A stretch of DNA of 64,000 bases. Origin: Blastocladiella emersonii ATCC 22665. Lineage: Eukaryota; Blastocladiomycota; Blastocladiomycetes; Blastocladiales; Blastocladiaceae. Of this stretch, positions 42,240-54,299 are shown one piece after another (position 1 is the stretch's first letter; each line of letters starts with the position of its first letter). The notes under the pieces were generated by a model. The model did no database searches. It was not told the DNA's origin and saw only the letters and a list, made by a program, of their open reading frames with translations. Position numbers and translations under genes: made by a program. The DNA is taken from contig JANHCV010000013.1 in assembly GCA_025594325.1 (NCBI GenBank), forward strand, positions 372,001 to 436,000, read 5' to 3'.

Positions 42240-45200
42240 CTTGTGGCGCGCGCGAGGTCATGCGGCGTCGATCTCATACACCCGCATCAAGGACTGGAAC
42301 CTCAAGTACAAGCTCGGGATCAAGGATATCGAGGCGTTTGGGAAGGAGGTACGCGGACGCGGTGTGGGTCGCCGCGGTGGCAGTTGCTGATGCCGCTTCC
42401 GTGTCGCTCACCAAGGCCCTGCAGACGATCCGCAAGCCGTTCAAGGAGAAGACGGAGTGGGTCGACCTCGTGCAGGCGGCCGCCGACAACTCGTGCATCA
42501 TCACCAACAAGGTCGGCGAAAAGAAGTCGCTTACCAAGCAGTGGCTGGTCGGCGAGGCGCCCGAGGAGCTCCACCGCGCCACGCTGGCCATGGTCGACGA
42601 GTACGACGACGCCGAGCTCGACATGGATTTCGCCGACACCGACCTCGATGCGGCGATGTCGGTCCGCGCGTGCCGTGGTGCTCACCCGCTGTACGTGTCC
42701 TTCCTCGACCGACTCCTCTTTGGGCAGGCGAACGACATGGCCAACGCTCGAGGCTCGAACCAGTCGTCGCACGGTACGGCTTTGCTCACCAAGTCGCACT
42801 CGATCCCGTTGTGGTGAATGGTCGTGCCGCGTGGCTCAGCGCGAGACGTTTCGAGTCAAGCCACGTCCCACGCGACGCGTTTCCCACCGCGTGACGCGAC
42901 GCCACTCGGACGCGTTCCCCCTCCTCGTCACCGCTGCGTGACGCGTCAACTCGGCCGCGGGCCTCGAACCGAGCCTTCTCTCCGTCTGCTGTTCTACGAA
43001 TCACACGTAACAGTCGATCGGAGCGTCGGTTCGGAGCTCGAGTGCTCACGTCGTTCGCCGCGCAGATTCTGTACTAGACCTCTTGCAGTACCTCTCGGTC
43101 CCCGGTCCCCCAACACCGTCGCTCACGTTCCGCACTGTAGCCAAGCTCATGGCCGGCTACGCGATTGTCAACGACCTCAAGCTGCTCGACATCAAAAAGC
43201 CCTTCCCGATCGACGGGTCAAGTCCGGTGTGGCGCATCATGGCCGCGGTCGCTGTCCTTGTACGTTTTGCTCTTGCAATCTGCCGGGTTCCTCCGTTCGC
43301 CTTCGCCCTCTCTTATTTCACCGCGATGCACGCTCGCCTCTTTCTAGTGTGCATGGCGCATCACTGGGAGCGCGTACCATCAAGGTATCATCGTCGGCCT
43401 GACCAAGGAGGACGCCAAGGTGACGCTCGCCGACTACTACGAAGCCTTCCTCGCCTCGAGCACGGGCACGGTTTCCGTCGCCAAGCGCGTCTACCTGGCC
43501 TCGCAGCTCCGCGCGCTGTTCAACACGCCCGTCCCCGCACCCCAGCCCTCCAATTGGCAGCCAACGAAATGGTGGCTTGACAAGCTCCAACTGGCAGCCA
43601 ACGCTTCTGGTCGACCCTGTCCAATTGGAACCCAACGTCCGGCCAACTCTATTTGTTGAAATGCTGCTCCCCGGGGATATCATAAGTTTGCACAGACCTA
43701 ATAAAAATTCTGGTTCAGTGTCAGGTCGTTCTGGATTCATTTGCGTCGCGAGCTTTCAAGCAGAGTTTGCTGGATGGCTCTCACTGATGGCAACACTGAT
43801 GTGATACCCGTTTCCGCGAGCGCGGCTGCTGCAGCTCGTCCGAGTATACAAAAGGACGTGAGGTAGCATGGCGCGTAGTCCAATGCTGTACGGCACGTGC
43901 GCGTCAAGGGAGCGCGGAGCGGAGAGTTGTTTGCAGCTGAGCTGCGCCTTGGACCTCAAGTTCAGCTTCGGCGATACGCGTACGCCAAACATGCTTTATG
44001 CTCGCAAATGCCGCTCTAAGCGATGCTCGCCGCAGCGGGGAGTGTGAGGCGGAATGCAAAGAGCTCACGCTGGTGGCCGTTAGTGCGATGGAAAGACGCA
44101 ACAAGCGACGCTTCTAAGACAGTACGACAGCGGCTAGTGTTCCTTGGTACCACCCGAGTTCAAGATGCGATGGGCGAGTACGTTGAGAACATTGGCTCTG
44201 AAGCTTTTGTCAATCTCTTGCTCGCCGAGCGCCTGGAAAGTGTACCTGATGCGCGCCGTCGCGTCGGCGAGCGCCGCGGGGACGAGCGCGCGAAGCGGGA
44301 CACGTAAACGAATCCGCTTGCGTATCCGAAAACTCAACACCGGCTCCGAGGCGCTTAACGCAGCTGAGCGACTCGTTGCGTTGCAGCCAGAACTAAAGTA
44401 ACCGGGTGCGGATCGGCAGCTGGCCAGAGAGCGCACAAAGCTGTAAGCTCATGAGCGACTTCGTAGCAAGCGGCTCGCTAGGGCTGGCGCGGCGCGGTCT
44501 GCCTTGCGGCGCGATGCCGAGTGCTGGAACGCCAATAACCGCGGCGCAATAACCGCGGCGCAATAACCGCGGCGCTTGCGTTGTGCAGGAGCGCGCTATA
44601 AACTGCGAGTAGACGCCCAGTAAACGATCCAGCATATCGCACGTCGCCGCCGCCGCGGCACTCATAGTCAGGGTCAAAAAGCGACGCGAGGCAGTACGGT
44701 CCGCACTCCAAGTGTTGCGCGGCGCGCGCGCGTCAACGGAGGAACGCACGGTCGGTCGCTCGCGCCAAATGGCGGCAGGGCAACAACTCATAGGGCCATT
44801 GTCATGCTTCCGCAATCGGGCTGCAGTGTGAGCGCTATACGCGCTCCTGGACGTCGCTCGAGGCGATGGCCGTTGCGGCGAGGAGCCCAAGGCGCGGGTC
44901 GATGCGCTTGTGCAGGTGGCCGTACGTCTGCTTGAGCTACGGAATGAGCGGTGCGTCCACGAGGCAGTTGGCGGTGGGTTTGATGCGGTTTGAGCGGAAG
45001 AGCTGCTCAAAGTGCAAGCCAGCGGTGCTGGTGCGGAGTCCAATTCCAATTTCGTCCTCACAGACGGCCGCAAGGACGTTTCCGATGTGAGTACCTGTGG
45101 CCCCAATCGCCGCGGGGGCGAACGTATGCGATGCGAAGCACGAGTGCGCGTGCGTTTGCGTGTCAGTGACCTTGCTACCAAATTTGAGGCACTCAGCGAC

Positions 45201-48200
45201 TTGCAACGGTGCGGCTAGTGCCAGTTTACGCGGCAAAAGGCAAGGAATTAGGCGGAGCTGGTAGTTTGGAAGCGCGTCTCGTGGCGAATGAATCGCGCTT
45301 GGGCGATTGGCGCCTGCCGCCCCGAAATACGATAACGAACGCTGGAACGTTGATGAGCGCGTCGGCGGCGGTCGCGGCCGCAGACAAGGGGAGCACTGAG
45401 TCGTGCCACGCGCCGTGTACGCGGCGAAAGTTGCGTCGTAGCTCCGACTTGAGGTCGCATCCGCGCAAACGCACTGCAAAGAACATTCCCACATCCGTGC
45501 GGATGGCGGCTGCTACGTCTATTGGAAAAAGCACGGCGGTGCCTATTACGGAGAGCCTATCAGCTTTCCAGTTGCTCAACTTCCAAGCATGACCGCGAAT
45601 CTGCATGAAGGCAACCTGGAGTCCGCGTACCACCACAATCTAGCGGCAACGCTCAACTCAAAGGCGCACGTTGCGCAAACTCGCACCTTCTGAGAAAGCG
45701 AAAGCATCTTTACGGCCGAGTCAGCGAAACTTTTGTTCTCGAGCTAGGAGGTGAACCCGACAACGCGCGATTGGACAGTTTGGCCAAGGCGCGACTCATC
45801 CAAACACAGGTTTTGTGCCTGGTTTCTAGCGCCACATTTGAGGCGCTTTGAGTTTTCATGTTGTGTACTTACTTGAGTTGCACGGAGGGTTCGCCGCACG
45901 TTGTCCGGCGACGTAGTCTCGGTGCCAGACCGTGCGGATCCAGCTGGCCAGAGCGGTCGCGTGGGGGTCACGTTTCCGGAGTCACATGACCGCGCCCTGC
46001 ACGGCGCGTCTCTCGTACGGTCTGGTTGCAGTTTGCTCGGCCCAGAAGCGATCTGCGCTCTAAACCTCCTGCTCCCGCACCCCTTACCCGATCGGCTTTA
46101 TATGCATATCAATCGACGCGTCTCTGCAAGGGCTACACGCTCGTATTAATCACAAACCTTGATTCCGCGCCGCTGAGGAGTTAGGCTTGATCGAAGGCCG
46201 CGGCCCTGTGGTAGCCGCTCGAGCGCGGGCCCTCGCGGCGCCGCCCTCACTCCCCGCGACATGAACTTCACAACTAAGGCAATACGTGAGTACAACAAGC
46301 TTCTGGCTTTATTCTGACACCCATGGATGTGAAAAATATGTGGTCGGAGCGATGATTGAGCGGGGAGGAGCCGCGCGGCCTCGCGCCCCACTCTCAAGGC
46401 CCGATCCTTGGGCGGGATAATGAGAATCCGAGCTCCTCCTGATTCATGAGCATTGAATGCGTCGACCTCGGTCAAGGGGACTGGTGTTGGACGAAGTGAT
46501 GCGGGCCAAGTCGCGCGGCGCCCACCGCGTTCGCTCTCTCCAATATAGCTCCACGAATGCACCTCCATGTGAGCTGCTATGCAACCTAACCTATTGCAAC
46601 CGACATTTATGACCAAGAAATCTCGCAGGTCGACGGCGGCCGCCCCTTTGGCAAGCTCGTCTGACGCGGCACCGTCCGCCGGGAGTGGAACGAGCGGTGG
46701 TCGTCCCCCTGACCCTGTACAGTCGATGGGCGACCGGACGCGACTCGACTCGGAGCCTCGTCGATGGTTCTTGCGTCGCATGGTCCAACCGATTCCGCGG
46801 GACCCGCCCTGGAAACCTCTTGATCGTCAGTTGCTCGCGAGGGCCGCCTTGGCGCGTCTCACGCCAGATGACCTTCGCCAGGGCTACATCGACTTGTGTG
46901 CGGATCTGGATCCGACTGGTGCGAATACTAAGCTTGCCGTCCTTCCAAATGCGACCAAGGAGTCGGTTACTCGCGAGTGGGGTGAGCTGCTTGAGTTGAT
47001 CGATACATCCATTGACCGCGATCCAGTCGCCGAGGCCATCCCGCTTCTTCATGCCGAGCTCGAACGATTCAACAAAGCGTCCGCCAACGACCTGAAGCTT
47101 GGCACAAAGCTCGACTTTGAGGCGCTCAACGTGGGCGATATCGCCCAGCGCTGCGCGAACATCTGCCCTCAGCTTTATAGAATACTCAAAGCTATCAGCA
47201 CCCCTCCGCGTAAACAATCAGCGGCTCGCCCTTTGACGCCAGCTTCTGACGAATCGGCTAGTTCCTTCGATTCGGACGAGTCCGACTCGCCGCCCGCGCA
47301 ATCCAAGCGCGCTGGGACATCCACAATCGTAACGCCCGCCATGCTTTCGTACATGTTCATTATCACGACGCTCAACTTCCTCCTGCATGGCCACTCCTCT
47401 GCGCTGCACCTGGCGCTCGGAATGATGCTCGATTACCTCAGTGGGGCTTCACGCGCAGTCATTAAAATCCTCAACAAGCTGAAGGTTACAGCGTCCGACT
47501 GGTCTAACCATCGGAGCCTCAACCTTGCGGCCACGAGCGCCAGGGGCGCGGTGAAGAAGCTCCTCGCTGATCCGAAAGCGCTTGTCGTGATTGCCATGGA
47601 CAATGTCAATGTTTACCAGTCTCCATCTGAATCGACCTCGATTCACGGTTCGGTCATGCACAATTGGACTCTTGTCCTGTCCTTTGAGGTCCCAAAGCCG
47701 TGCGACTTCGCGTTCACGCCCGAGCAGCTCTCGCTTCGAAATGCCCTGCTTCGCGCACACGATACGCCGGCTATGCGAACGCCTGGCTCCCCTACTTACT
47801 CTCTCAAGGCCATTCTGGAGCCTCCGGCAGACCGCTCGGCCCGCCTTCAGCGCGCTCGGCGCGAAATTGCGCATTACATTTCGAGCAATGATGGGCCAGC
47901 GGCCGACCTTGGCCACGCTCGGGTTCTTGGCCACGCTGCCTTTGCGCTTCCCGCCAATACAGCTCCCGCAGTCACACTTCCGGTTGTGATCCGCGTGGTC
48001 GAGATTCTTAACCTGAACGAAGGCGAGCGGTCTGGCATGATCAACGTGTTGGACGAGGTGCTGCGACTCGTTGGTCGCCACCCGACGCAGCCCATCTTTG
48101 GTGATGGCGGAACCTTTCTCATGCAATGGGCCGCAAAGGCCGCTCGACAGTACTGCGGCTTTGGAGGGGATTTGAGCACCATTGTGCCCATCACCTCGGA

Positions 48201-51200
48201 CTGGCACACGATGTTCAACTTCGTTGCTGCGATTGTGAACCGCTTCTGGGGTGAGCCCACCGACCAGCTGTCCATCTCGTGGTACAAACAGCTTACTCAG
48301 CGCAAGGAACTCAAACGTGCCAAGATTACGTATCACGCCGGCATGCGGATCATCGACGAGCTGGTACGCCTCCCTGAGCTGCTGAAACTAGGAACAGGTT
48401 GGATCTTGACATGTGCTTGTACGTCCCCGAAAGCTTGAGTGTCATTTGCGTGCGCTCTTCAAGCTTGAGCTTGCCGAGCTCAAGCGTGCTCGAGGTCTGA
48501 CTGACTCGGACCCGTACAAGCTCTCTGTCAACGATGTTGCTGTTGTGATCGACAAGATCATGACCAACTGGGTGTACTATAAAACACCGCACGTCTTGCT
48601 CGCGCATTTCAGCTTTCGTGGAACCCACTAATCAACGTCCCGTCTTTCATTTAGCGCCGATCTCCATTTCTACAGCAATAATCCCCTCGCGTCGAAGCGT
48701 GGTTCCGGCTCCTCGAGCAAGGAAACCATTCCCATGCCCGCGAGTGCCCAGCAACACATTTTTCTTGGCGAGTTCTTGCAGGCCGCGCTCCTCCTCCGCA
48801 ATTTCAGCAAAATGGTGCGCGCTGGCGACGGTCCCGCCCTGGTTCGGCTCCAGCGACCGCTTCTCGCCGCGTTTCTTGGCTCGGACCACAAGATTTACCA
48901 GCGCGCCATCATGAGCGAGCTCCGTGGTCAGGCTGGCGCCTATTTCGAGTACGACCGCCTGCTCTCCACTCACCTCCGCTCTGTGCATCCCGCCAAATCG
49001 GAATCGGGCACCTGTCGCCCGATTGATCACCACGTCGAGGAACACGTCCGTGTTGTCAAGATCGGGGTCAAGAGCGCAGGCGCGAACGTTACCTTTGACA
49101 GCGCGGCCAATTTGGTCCACGCCATGCCCAAGCTTAAGGCCATCGAGTCGACGTTCAACAACGTGTGCGCGATTTCTCCACCGTCCGCTTACCATAAGCG
49201 TGCTCGCGACAAGGCCCGTGCTCCGGCTGTCGACCTGATCTATTCGCGCCTTATCGACCCGAAACCCATGCACGATGGTACCGTCAAGGCGTTCAGCATC
49301 ATTGGGCGGCAGCGAATGGGAGACGCCAGCCTCATGGTAGATCTCTGGGACTACTCGGACGTGACGAAGAAGCATCCCATGCCGGGGTCGAGTCTTGCAT
49401 CTGTTGCTGCGGGGCAAGGCGAGCAGAGTAGCACCAACTCGGACGAGCTCCTCGCTTTCCCTCACCCCGAGGAGGAAATCATTGAAATCGAGTTGTCTGG
49501 GCTCGACAAGGATAGCGACGAATTTTAAGAGCAATACATATGAATTTTCCATCGTTCCGCGGACGCGCGCGCCTCGGCGAGTGAAGTGAGAAGTGTCTCG
49601 CAGCAGTCACGTGTTTGATCGACGCGTCTCGCACGCGCACGAACCGAGACACTCGGTCGCAAAAATTAACTCAAACTCGACGAATCAAGAATAAATGATG
49701 ATAGAAGCCTTTTATTTGGGCTAGATGCATGGCTCACGCGCCAGGTGGCGCGGGATGGTGGTGCTGGGTTGCTTGGTCCGCGGCAGCGCCGTGCGTAAAC
49801 GGCGGCGCTTGAGCTTGAGTATTGCCGATCGGAGTTTGCTGAGGAGTAGCAACGTTGATCCCGTGCACGACGGACAAGTACCGAGCCATTGCGGGCGAAA
49901 AGTCGATGGCGGGGAAGCGAGGAGTTGGCGGGGGAGACGTCGGATAGCCAGAACTAGCCGAAATATACGGAGCTGGAGCTGAGGCAGGATGGGGAGCTGC
50001 GAATTGTTGAGGATACGGATGGGCGGGAAGCGTGCCTGCATGAGAAGGAATCCAGGTCGCAGAGGGTGCAGCTTGAGGAAGCGGGATGTTCGTGGGAGCA
50101 AAGTGGGGCGCGTATCCTGGAGCTGGAGCGGGGTTTGAGACTGCGGGCGACAGTGACGGCGGCGTGGAGAGTGGAACTGGCACCGATAGTTGCGGCTCAG
50201 GAGCAATCGGATCGTCAACATCCATGCGGTCGACGACCTGGGTCGCTTTAGGCTGGGCTTTGCCTCCCCGCTTGCCCTTGCCCGTTCGCGTGGTCGGCTG
50301 CGTTGTTGCAACCTCGGTTGGCTGTGATGTAGCAGCCTTTTTGGTGGCCTTCTTAGGCACGACCTTGGGCAACGCCCCGGTGTAAGCCAGCCGAATGCGC
50401 TCGAGAAGGCGTCCCACATGGTCAGGTACGAAAAGCGAAGAATCTGGAGTCAAATAGTCGCGGGTCAGGATATCTGCATCAAACGCGGGATTCACGACGG
50501 CCAGGACATGCGCATTGGCGGTTATCCGTTCCAGTTCCTTGTCCGACAAAAAGTCGGCGACATTAAACATGTTGAGACCGTTGCAGTCGGACAACTCAAT
50601 GCCAAGCTCGTTTGTCAGGTCAACGATGCTCGAAAAGAAATGGCGGAGCGATTCCAACCCCTTGAGCTTTCGCCCAGCCACTCGAGAACGAGGAGCCTTT
50701 GGTTTTGGTGCAGGGGCGGATGATGGAGGTGGAGGAAGCGAATCGAACGAGCGATGCAGAGCATCTTCGCTTGCAACATGGAAGTTGTAAATCGGAGATA
50801 TGCGCGGATGGCCATGGGTCGAGCAGCAAATGTTCGGGTCAAGATGATCGCTGGACGGAACTCCATTGATCATTTCAAGCAAGACGGAACGTGCGCAAAC
50901 AGGGGAGCTCTCGCTGGAGTTAGAAGGTTGCTCAAGATCCAGAGGCAGAGCGGGAGCAGAAACCGCAAGATCAGAGGCAACTGCATCCGCGGGCTCAGAG
51001 ACAAGATGCGCGGGCTCAGACTCGAGGTTTGGACGCTTCTTTGGTGGCGGGGCGTCCTCGTTTGGAGCGCCGATGCCATGGCCCTGGAAGAAGGCGTCAA
51101 CAACAAAGTCCATCGGTTTGTTGCTGGTTGAAGTAGAGGAGCTGACCGCTGGCGGGGCTGCACTAGCCGCGCTGCGAGCAGCATAGTACATGATGAACTC

Positions 51201-54160
51201 GGCCGGGTTTCCATCGCGGCCTGCGCGGCCCATGATCTGCATCGCCTCCTCCCCGGATGGCGTATTACCGATCGAAACGACACAGCGGACGTTGGGAACA
51301 TGGACACCGGTGCCAAACGCGTGCGTTGAGAAAAGAATTCGCGGTTGAACATGCTCAACGTTGCTTGTCATGTCGTTGTACACCGATTCGTGGTGCGCGG
51401 AATTGAGATCGCCGTGGTAATGCGCGAAAAGCGGGGCCGCGGTCGGGTTCAGCGCACACATGTAGCCGTAGAAGGCAACGACAAGTAACGGTTCGTACAA
51501 GTACACGAGAATGCGCGGTTTGCTGGCCGCGTTCGCAGGGTTGAGAGACATGACGTAGTCGCGCAGCCACTCGTAATGCTACGCGCGACTTAGTGGTCAG
51601 TGAATGAGCGATGCGTTGCGATGTCGCGCAGACGCATACGTAAGAGCCCGGATCCCGAATGGTCGTCGCATGCTTGGAGCGGACGAGACGAATGTAAATC
51701 TCGGGGCGGTCAAGCGGACCGCGAACAAGCACGTAATCGTCACTGCCAAACTGAAGCTGAGTTCGAGTGATGTTGTGCTCCAGCTTTTTCCCAAGAGTGG
51801 CCGACATGATGAGTACAGGCGCATTGGGGAACAGCGAGCGGGCCTTGAACAGTTGCTTGCACTCGGGCCGGAACTGCGAGGTAGAATCGCCCCTAGTGAG
51901 CGAGAAGAACGTTCAGCATCGTGTTCATCGTGCCGATGCGTTCCGAACGACGAGAACGCAGGCTCAGACTGCGTACCAGATCGCGAAGAGGTGCGCCTCA
52001 TCAAGGACGATGAGGCCCACGCGAGTGGCGGGTCGCTCCGAGATCCAAGCGGCGTGGAAACTGTTCACGTAGTACTCGGGCGTCATGAAGGCAATCCGGA
52101 CCTCACCATTAAACAGTCGAGCCAGGGACGTCGCACGGTCGCTCGGTGCAACGTCCGAGTGAAACGATGCAGCCTCGATGCCCTTCGCGCGCGTCTGACT
52201 CAGCTGATCTCGAAGAAGCGAGCGGTAAGGGGACAAGACCACGACGATCTCTCCATCAAGCAGCTGCGCCATCGCGTGGAAGATGAGCGACTTGCCGAAC
52301 CCGGTCCGCGCAGTGAGGACCACGCTACGGCCCTCGAGCAGGTGCGAGAGAACCTGCTCCTGCTCGAGTCGAGGTTCGTCGATACCCAGCGAGAGGACGG
52401 TCTCGACTATCTGGTCATGGTGCGGGAGCAGGCCCTCCGGTCGGGCCTGCGCCGCGGATTCCATTGCATTAGCTGACATGGCAGTGCGATAGAGTGCGTT
52501 TCGACTTTCATGATGCAGTAGGAGAGCGGGAGGAGACGGGCGAAGTGGGCGGGGCAGTCGGGCGAGCATCGACGCAGCGGGCCCGACCCTAGCCGAATTA
52601 TCTCTCGCGACTCCCGCGAGTCCCGCGCGGGACTTGACCCCTTGCAACTGACATGGATCGATAGGTTGCATCGAGTACTCCATTTTATTAGTGTACGCCA
52701 AGGGCGATAGGTCAGGCGGTTGGGGAGCTAGAGCGCGATCAGAGCGCGCGGGGGGGGGGGGTTTCGGGCGCGCGAAAGCACAGGCGAGGCGTGGCGCCAC
52801 GCAAACTGCAACCAGACTCCAGCACCGTCGATCCGAACGAGCGCCCGCGGGTCACGCGGCGGCGATTGACTTGACAACGCCTCGAAGGTCACGTTGCCCT
52901 GGAGTCTGGCACCGAGACTACCGGCGACGCGTTCAAGTCGGTGCGAGGCGCGTCGGGAAAAGGCGTGAGGTCACATGACTCAGGTCTCGAGCCTCGCTGC
53001 CGGCTGCACCAGCCCCACCGCCGCCCGCCGCCGCCGTCCTTCGCACCTTCGCCGCCACCGCCTCCAGGAATGAACGACGTCGGCCGCGATGACTGCGCTC
53101 TCTTCATGCATCACTTGCTGCAATCCGAACCATGCCATCAGCAGTCCCATCACGCACGCTGGCGGCGATGGAGCATCACTTCCACTGCACCGCTGACACC
53201 TCGCACCACGGCCAGTCACTCAACGTTCATGATCAAGGCACCATTAACTCAAGGGCGTCCGCTCAAACCGAGTTCCTGTAGCTCCGTGCTCAACCCAGCG
53301 ACCTCGACCTCCTCCGCATCAACAACCCGCCGTTTCCGCCATCAAAGGTACTCTTTCCTTGGTTCATTCCGGCGCTCATGACCAACATTTGTAACTCGTG
53401 GGAGCGCAATCGTCCGACCTAGCTGTGCCCTCGCTCGCCCCTCAACGTGCACCGCCTGACGTTTCGCGGTACGCCATCCTTGCACATACCTTGTTCAGAC
53501 ACGCATTGGACGGCGGCCGCTGACTTCACCCACTCAGACGTCTTGTCTCCGCTTCGCACTGCTATGATGTGAGAGTGGACAAAACGGATCCGCCATGACG
53601 TTCCTGCTACCTACAGCACGCACTTCCAGCAACGACTTTTCTAGCTGTGCTTCCGAGCTCGTCCGTTTCGGTCATGTAGGACGGGCAAGACTCGTCGCAC
53701 CAGACGCACTCGGCGCTCCAAGCGTCTGGACTTCGCGTTTCTGGCGGCGTCCTCCGCGGCTCAACTTGCCCGCTGCACTCTTGCAATATAACAAACATTC
53801 CCGAATGATAACCAGTGTACCGTAGAGGTGAGAAGCTGAGCAATGGGCAAGCGTATATATATTACGGTCCTGAATTAATTGCCGTCGGCTCCCAGTTGGC
53901 CAACCGTTGGGTTCCAATCGAAAAAAAGGACTGTAATTCATGGGCTTCCAGTCGAGGCGGACCGTTGGCTGCCAGTTGGGAGCGGCAAGCCGCCAGTTGG
54001 CTGCCAATTGGAGGGCTGGGGTGCGGGGACGGGCGTGAAGCGTGGGATCCTCAACGTCAGCCTCGCCGAGATCGCCCAGCAGAACACGGGCGTCGAGACG
54101 ACCAAGACCCAGGCGGCTATGACCGTCGACTTTACGAACGACATCTGCCCCGATGAGTAG
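42240..54160 (+). CDS. Gene P1, last exon split by the RecQ element
   Basis: Exons: about 42240-42348 (ISYTRIKDWNLKYKLGIKDI...FGKE), 42416-42773 (ALQTIRKPFKEKTEWVDLVQ ... LYVSFLDRLLFGQ), 43078-43259 (DLLQYLSVPGPPTPSLTFRT ... MAAVAVL), and 43348-43527 (CAWRITGSAYHQGIIVGLTK ... SQLRALFNT). Splice phases agree at each junction (introns 67, 304 and 88 nt). The frame then enters the terminal repeat of the 10.5-kb element. It resumes on the far side at 54032-54160 with GVKRGILNVSLAEIAQQNTG and DFTNDICPDE, then TAG. Joining 43527 to 54032 keeps the frame. Family unknown. The exon boundary after AVAVL matches that of P2 (56845-58037), so the two are probably distant paralogues. With the insertion, the protein would end inside the element's terminal repeat. 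Confidence 0.6.
43528..43640 (+). repeat. Left terminal and subterminal repeats of RecQ element
   Basis: Terminal repeat 43528-43564, followed by CCAACTGGCAGCCAACG and CCAATTGGAACCCAACG-type repeats to about 43640. Confidence 0.8.
43641..44839. other. Element interior, no gene supported
   Basis: No intact frame with recognisable features. A 15-bp unit, AATAACCGCGGCGCA, is repeated three times at about 44533-44577. Confidence 0.4.
44840..45640 (-). pseudogene. Decayed element gene, unknown function
   Basis: The 5' part reads MVVRGLQVAFMQIRGHAWKL, NWKADRLSVIGTAVLFPIDV, then TDVGMFFAVRLRG. After a frame change near 45250 the next part reads VAECLKFGSKVTDTQTHAHS, then GTHIGNVLAAVCEDEIGIGL and HFEQLFRSNRIKPTANCLVD. 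An in-frame TAG near 44938 is followed in the same frame by LKQTYGHLHKRIDPRLGLLA and a TAG stop shortly after. The composition is clearly protein-like on both sides of the TAG. Family not recognised. Probably an accessory gene of the RecQ element that is losing function. Confidence 0.5.
45641..46578. other. Element interior upstream of the DUF6589 gene
   Basis: No gene supported. Likely contains the promoters of the divergent genes on either side. Confidence 0.35.
46579..49528 (+). CDS. DUF6589-like mobile-element protein
   Basis: Exon 1 runs from ATG 46579 to 48363. An intron of 70 nt (48364-48433) joins IIDEL to LECHLRALFKLELAEL. At least one more intron lies between about 48560 and 48700 before the last exon, which ends in TAA at 49528. 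The order of features resembles the fungal DUF6589 family: VIAMDNVNVYQSPSESTSIH (like NxDxxxxxQ), MHNWTLVL, PIFGDGGTFLMQWAAKAARQ (where the family has GDQLT), TSDWHTMFNFVAAIVNRFWG (family GDFHxxxxxxxxIxxxxxG), and a final FEYDRLLSTHLRSVHP, then DHHVEEHVRVVKIGVKSAGA (family L.lEhxN...K...ka.GaN). DUF6589 proteins occur mainly in fungal repeats; the biochemical role is unknown, though an integrase or nuclease role is often suspected. Tail to tail with RecQ, 200 bp apart. Confidence 0.6.
49734..52479 (-). CDS. RecQ-like helicase carried by the element, 866 aa
   Basis: Exons 52479-51977, 51892-51640 and 51578-49734 join in frame (introns 84 and 61 nt). Helicase motifs in order: motif I TARTGFGKSLIFHAMAQ, Ia LSPYRSLLRDQL, DEAH-box VLDEAHLFAIWGDSTSQFRP (RecQ-typical DEAHxxxxWGxxFRP; the WG-FRP part is created by splicing), III LIMSATLGKK, IV ILVYLYEPLLVVAFYGYM, V RILFSTHAFGTGVHVPNVRC and VI QIMGRAGRDG. 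Both RecA-like lobes are complete. No RQC or HRDC domain is evident. Instead there is a ~350-residue tail, Pro/Ser-rich, then KKATKKAATSQP basic repeats. A start at MSANAMES is preferred; in-frame ATGs exist further upstream. Likely works in element mobility or replication, by analogy with telomere-linked and element-borne fungal RecQ genes. Confidence 0.85.
52480..53884. other. Element interior, no gene supported
   Basis: Includes a ten-G run near 52750 and low-complexity CCGCCG stretches near 53020. No supported coding frame. Contains the RecQ promoter and the approach to the right terminal repeats. Confidence 0.4.
53885..54031 (-). repeat. Right terminal and subterminal repeats of RecQ element
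   Basis: CGTTGGCTGCCAGTTGG-type repeats from about 53885, then the terminal repeat 53995-54031, inverted relative to the left end. Confidence 0.8.
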
Positions 54161-54299
54161 CTGCGCCATACCACATCTCGGGTGGCGGGGTGTGCAGCGG
54201 GCGGTGCAAGCGCATCAAGGGCTGGTTCCCTTCCTTCATCTCGACCTCTCTGCGCACTCCATGGTCATCGTTGTGGGGCGTACGCGTGCGTATATATTG

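Larger units (their letters stand above)
43528..54031. mobile_element. RecQ/DUF6589 transposon with terminal inverted repeats
   Basis: The ends are inverted repeats of about 40 bp, exactly matching over CCCGTCCCCGCACCCCAGCC and on through CTCCAATTGGCAG. Identity also covers four host-side bases (CACG / CGTG). Subterminal copies of CCAATTGGCAGCCAACG and variants recur at both ends, in opposite orientation (43548-43640 and 53885-54015). Cargo: a decayed minus-strand gene (44840-45640), a DUF6589-like gene (46579-49528, plus) and an intact RecQ-like helicase (49734-52479, minus). No direct target duplication is evident beyond a possible CG. The element interrupts gene P1 without changing its frame. 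No classic DDE transposase was recognised. Confidence 0.75.

Noticed and set aside
47449-48336. 295-codon minus-strand frame
   Set aside because: Antisense shadow of the DUF6589-like gene.
48647-49552. 301-codon minus-strand frame
   Set aside because: Antisense shadow of the last DUF6589 exon.
51604-52476. 290-codon plus-strand frame
   Set aside because: Antisense to the RecQ helicase exons; the minus strand carries all helicase motifs in order.
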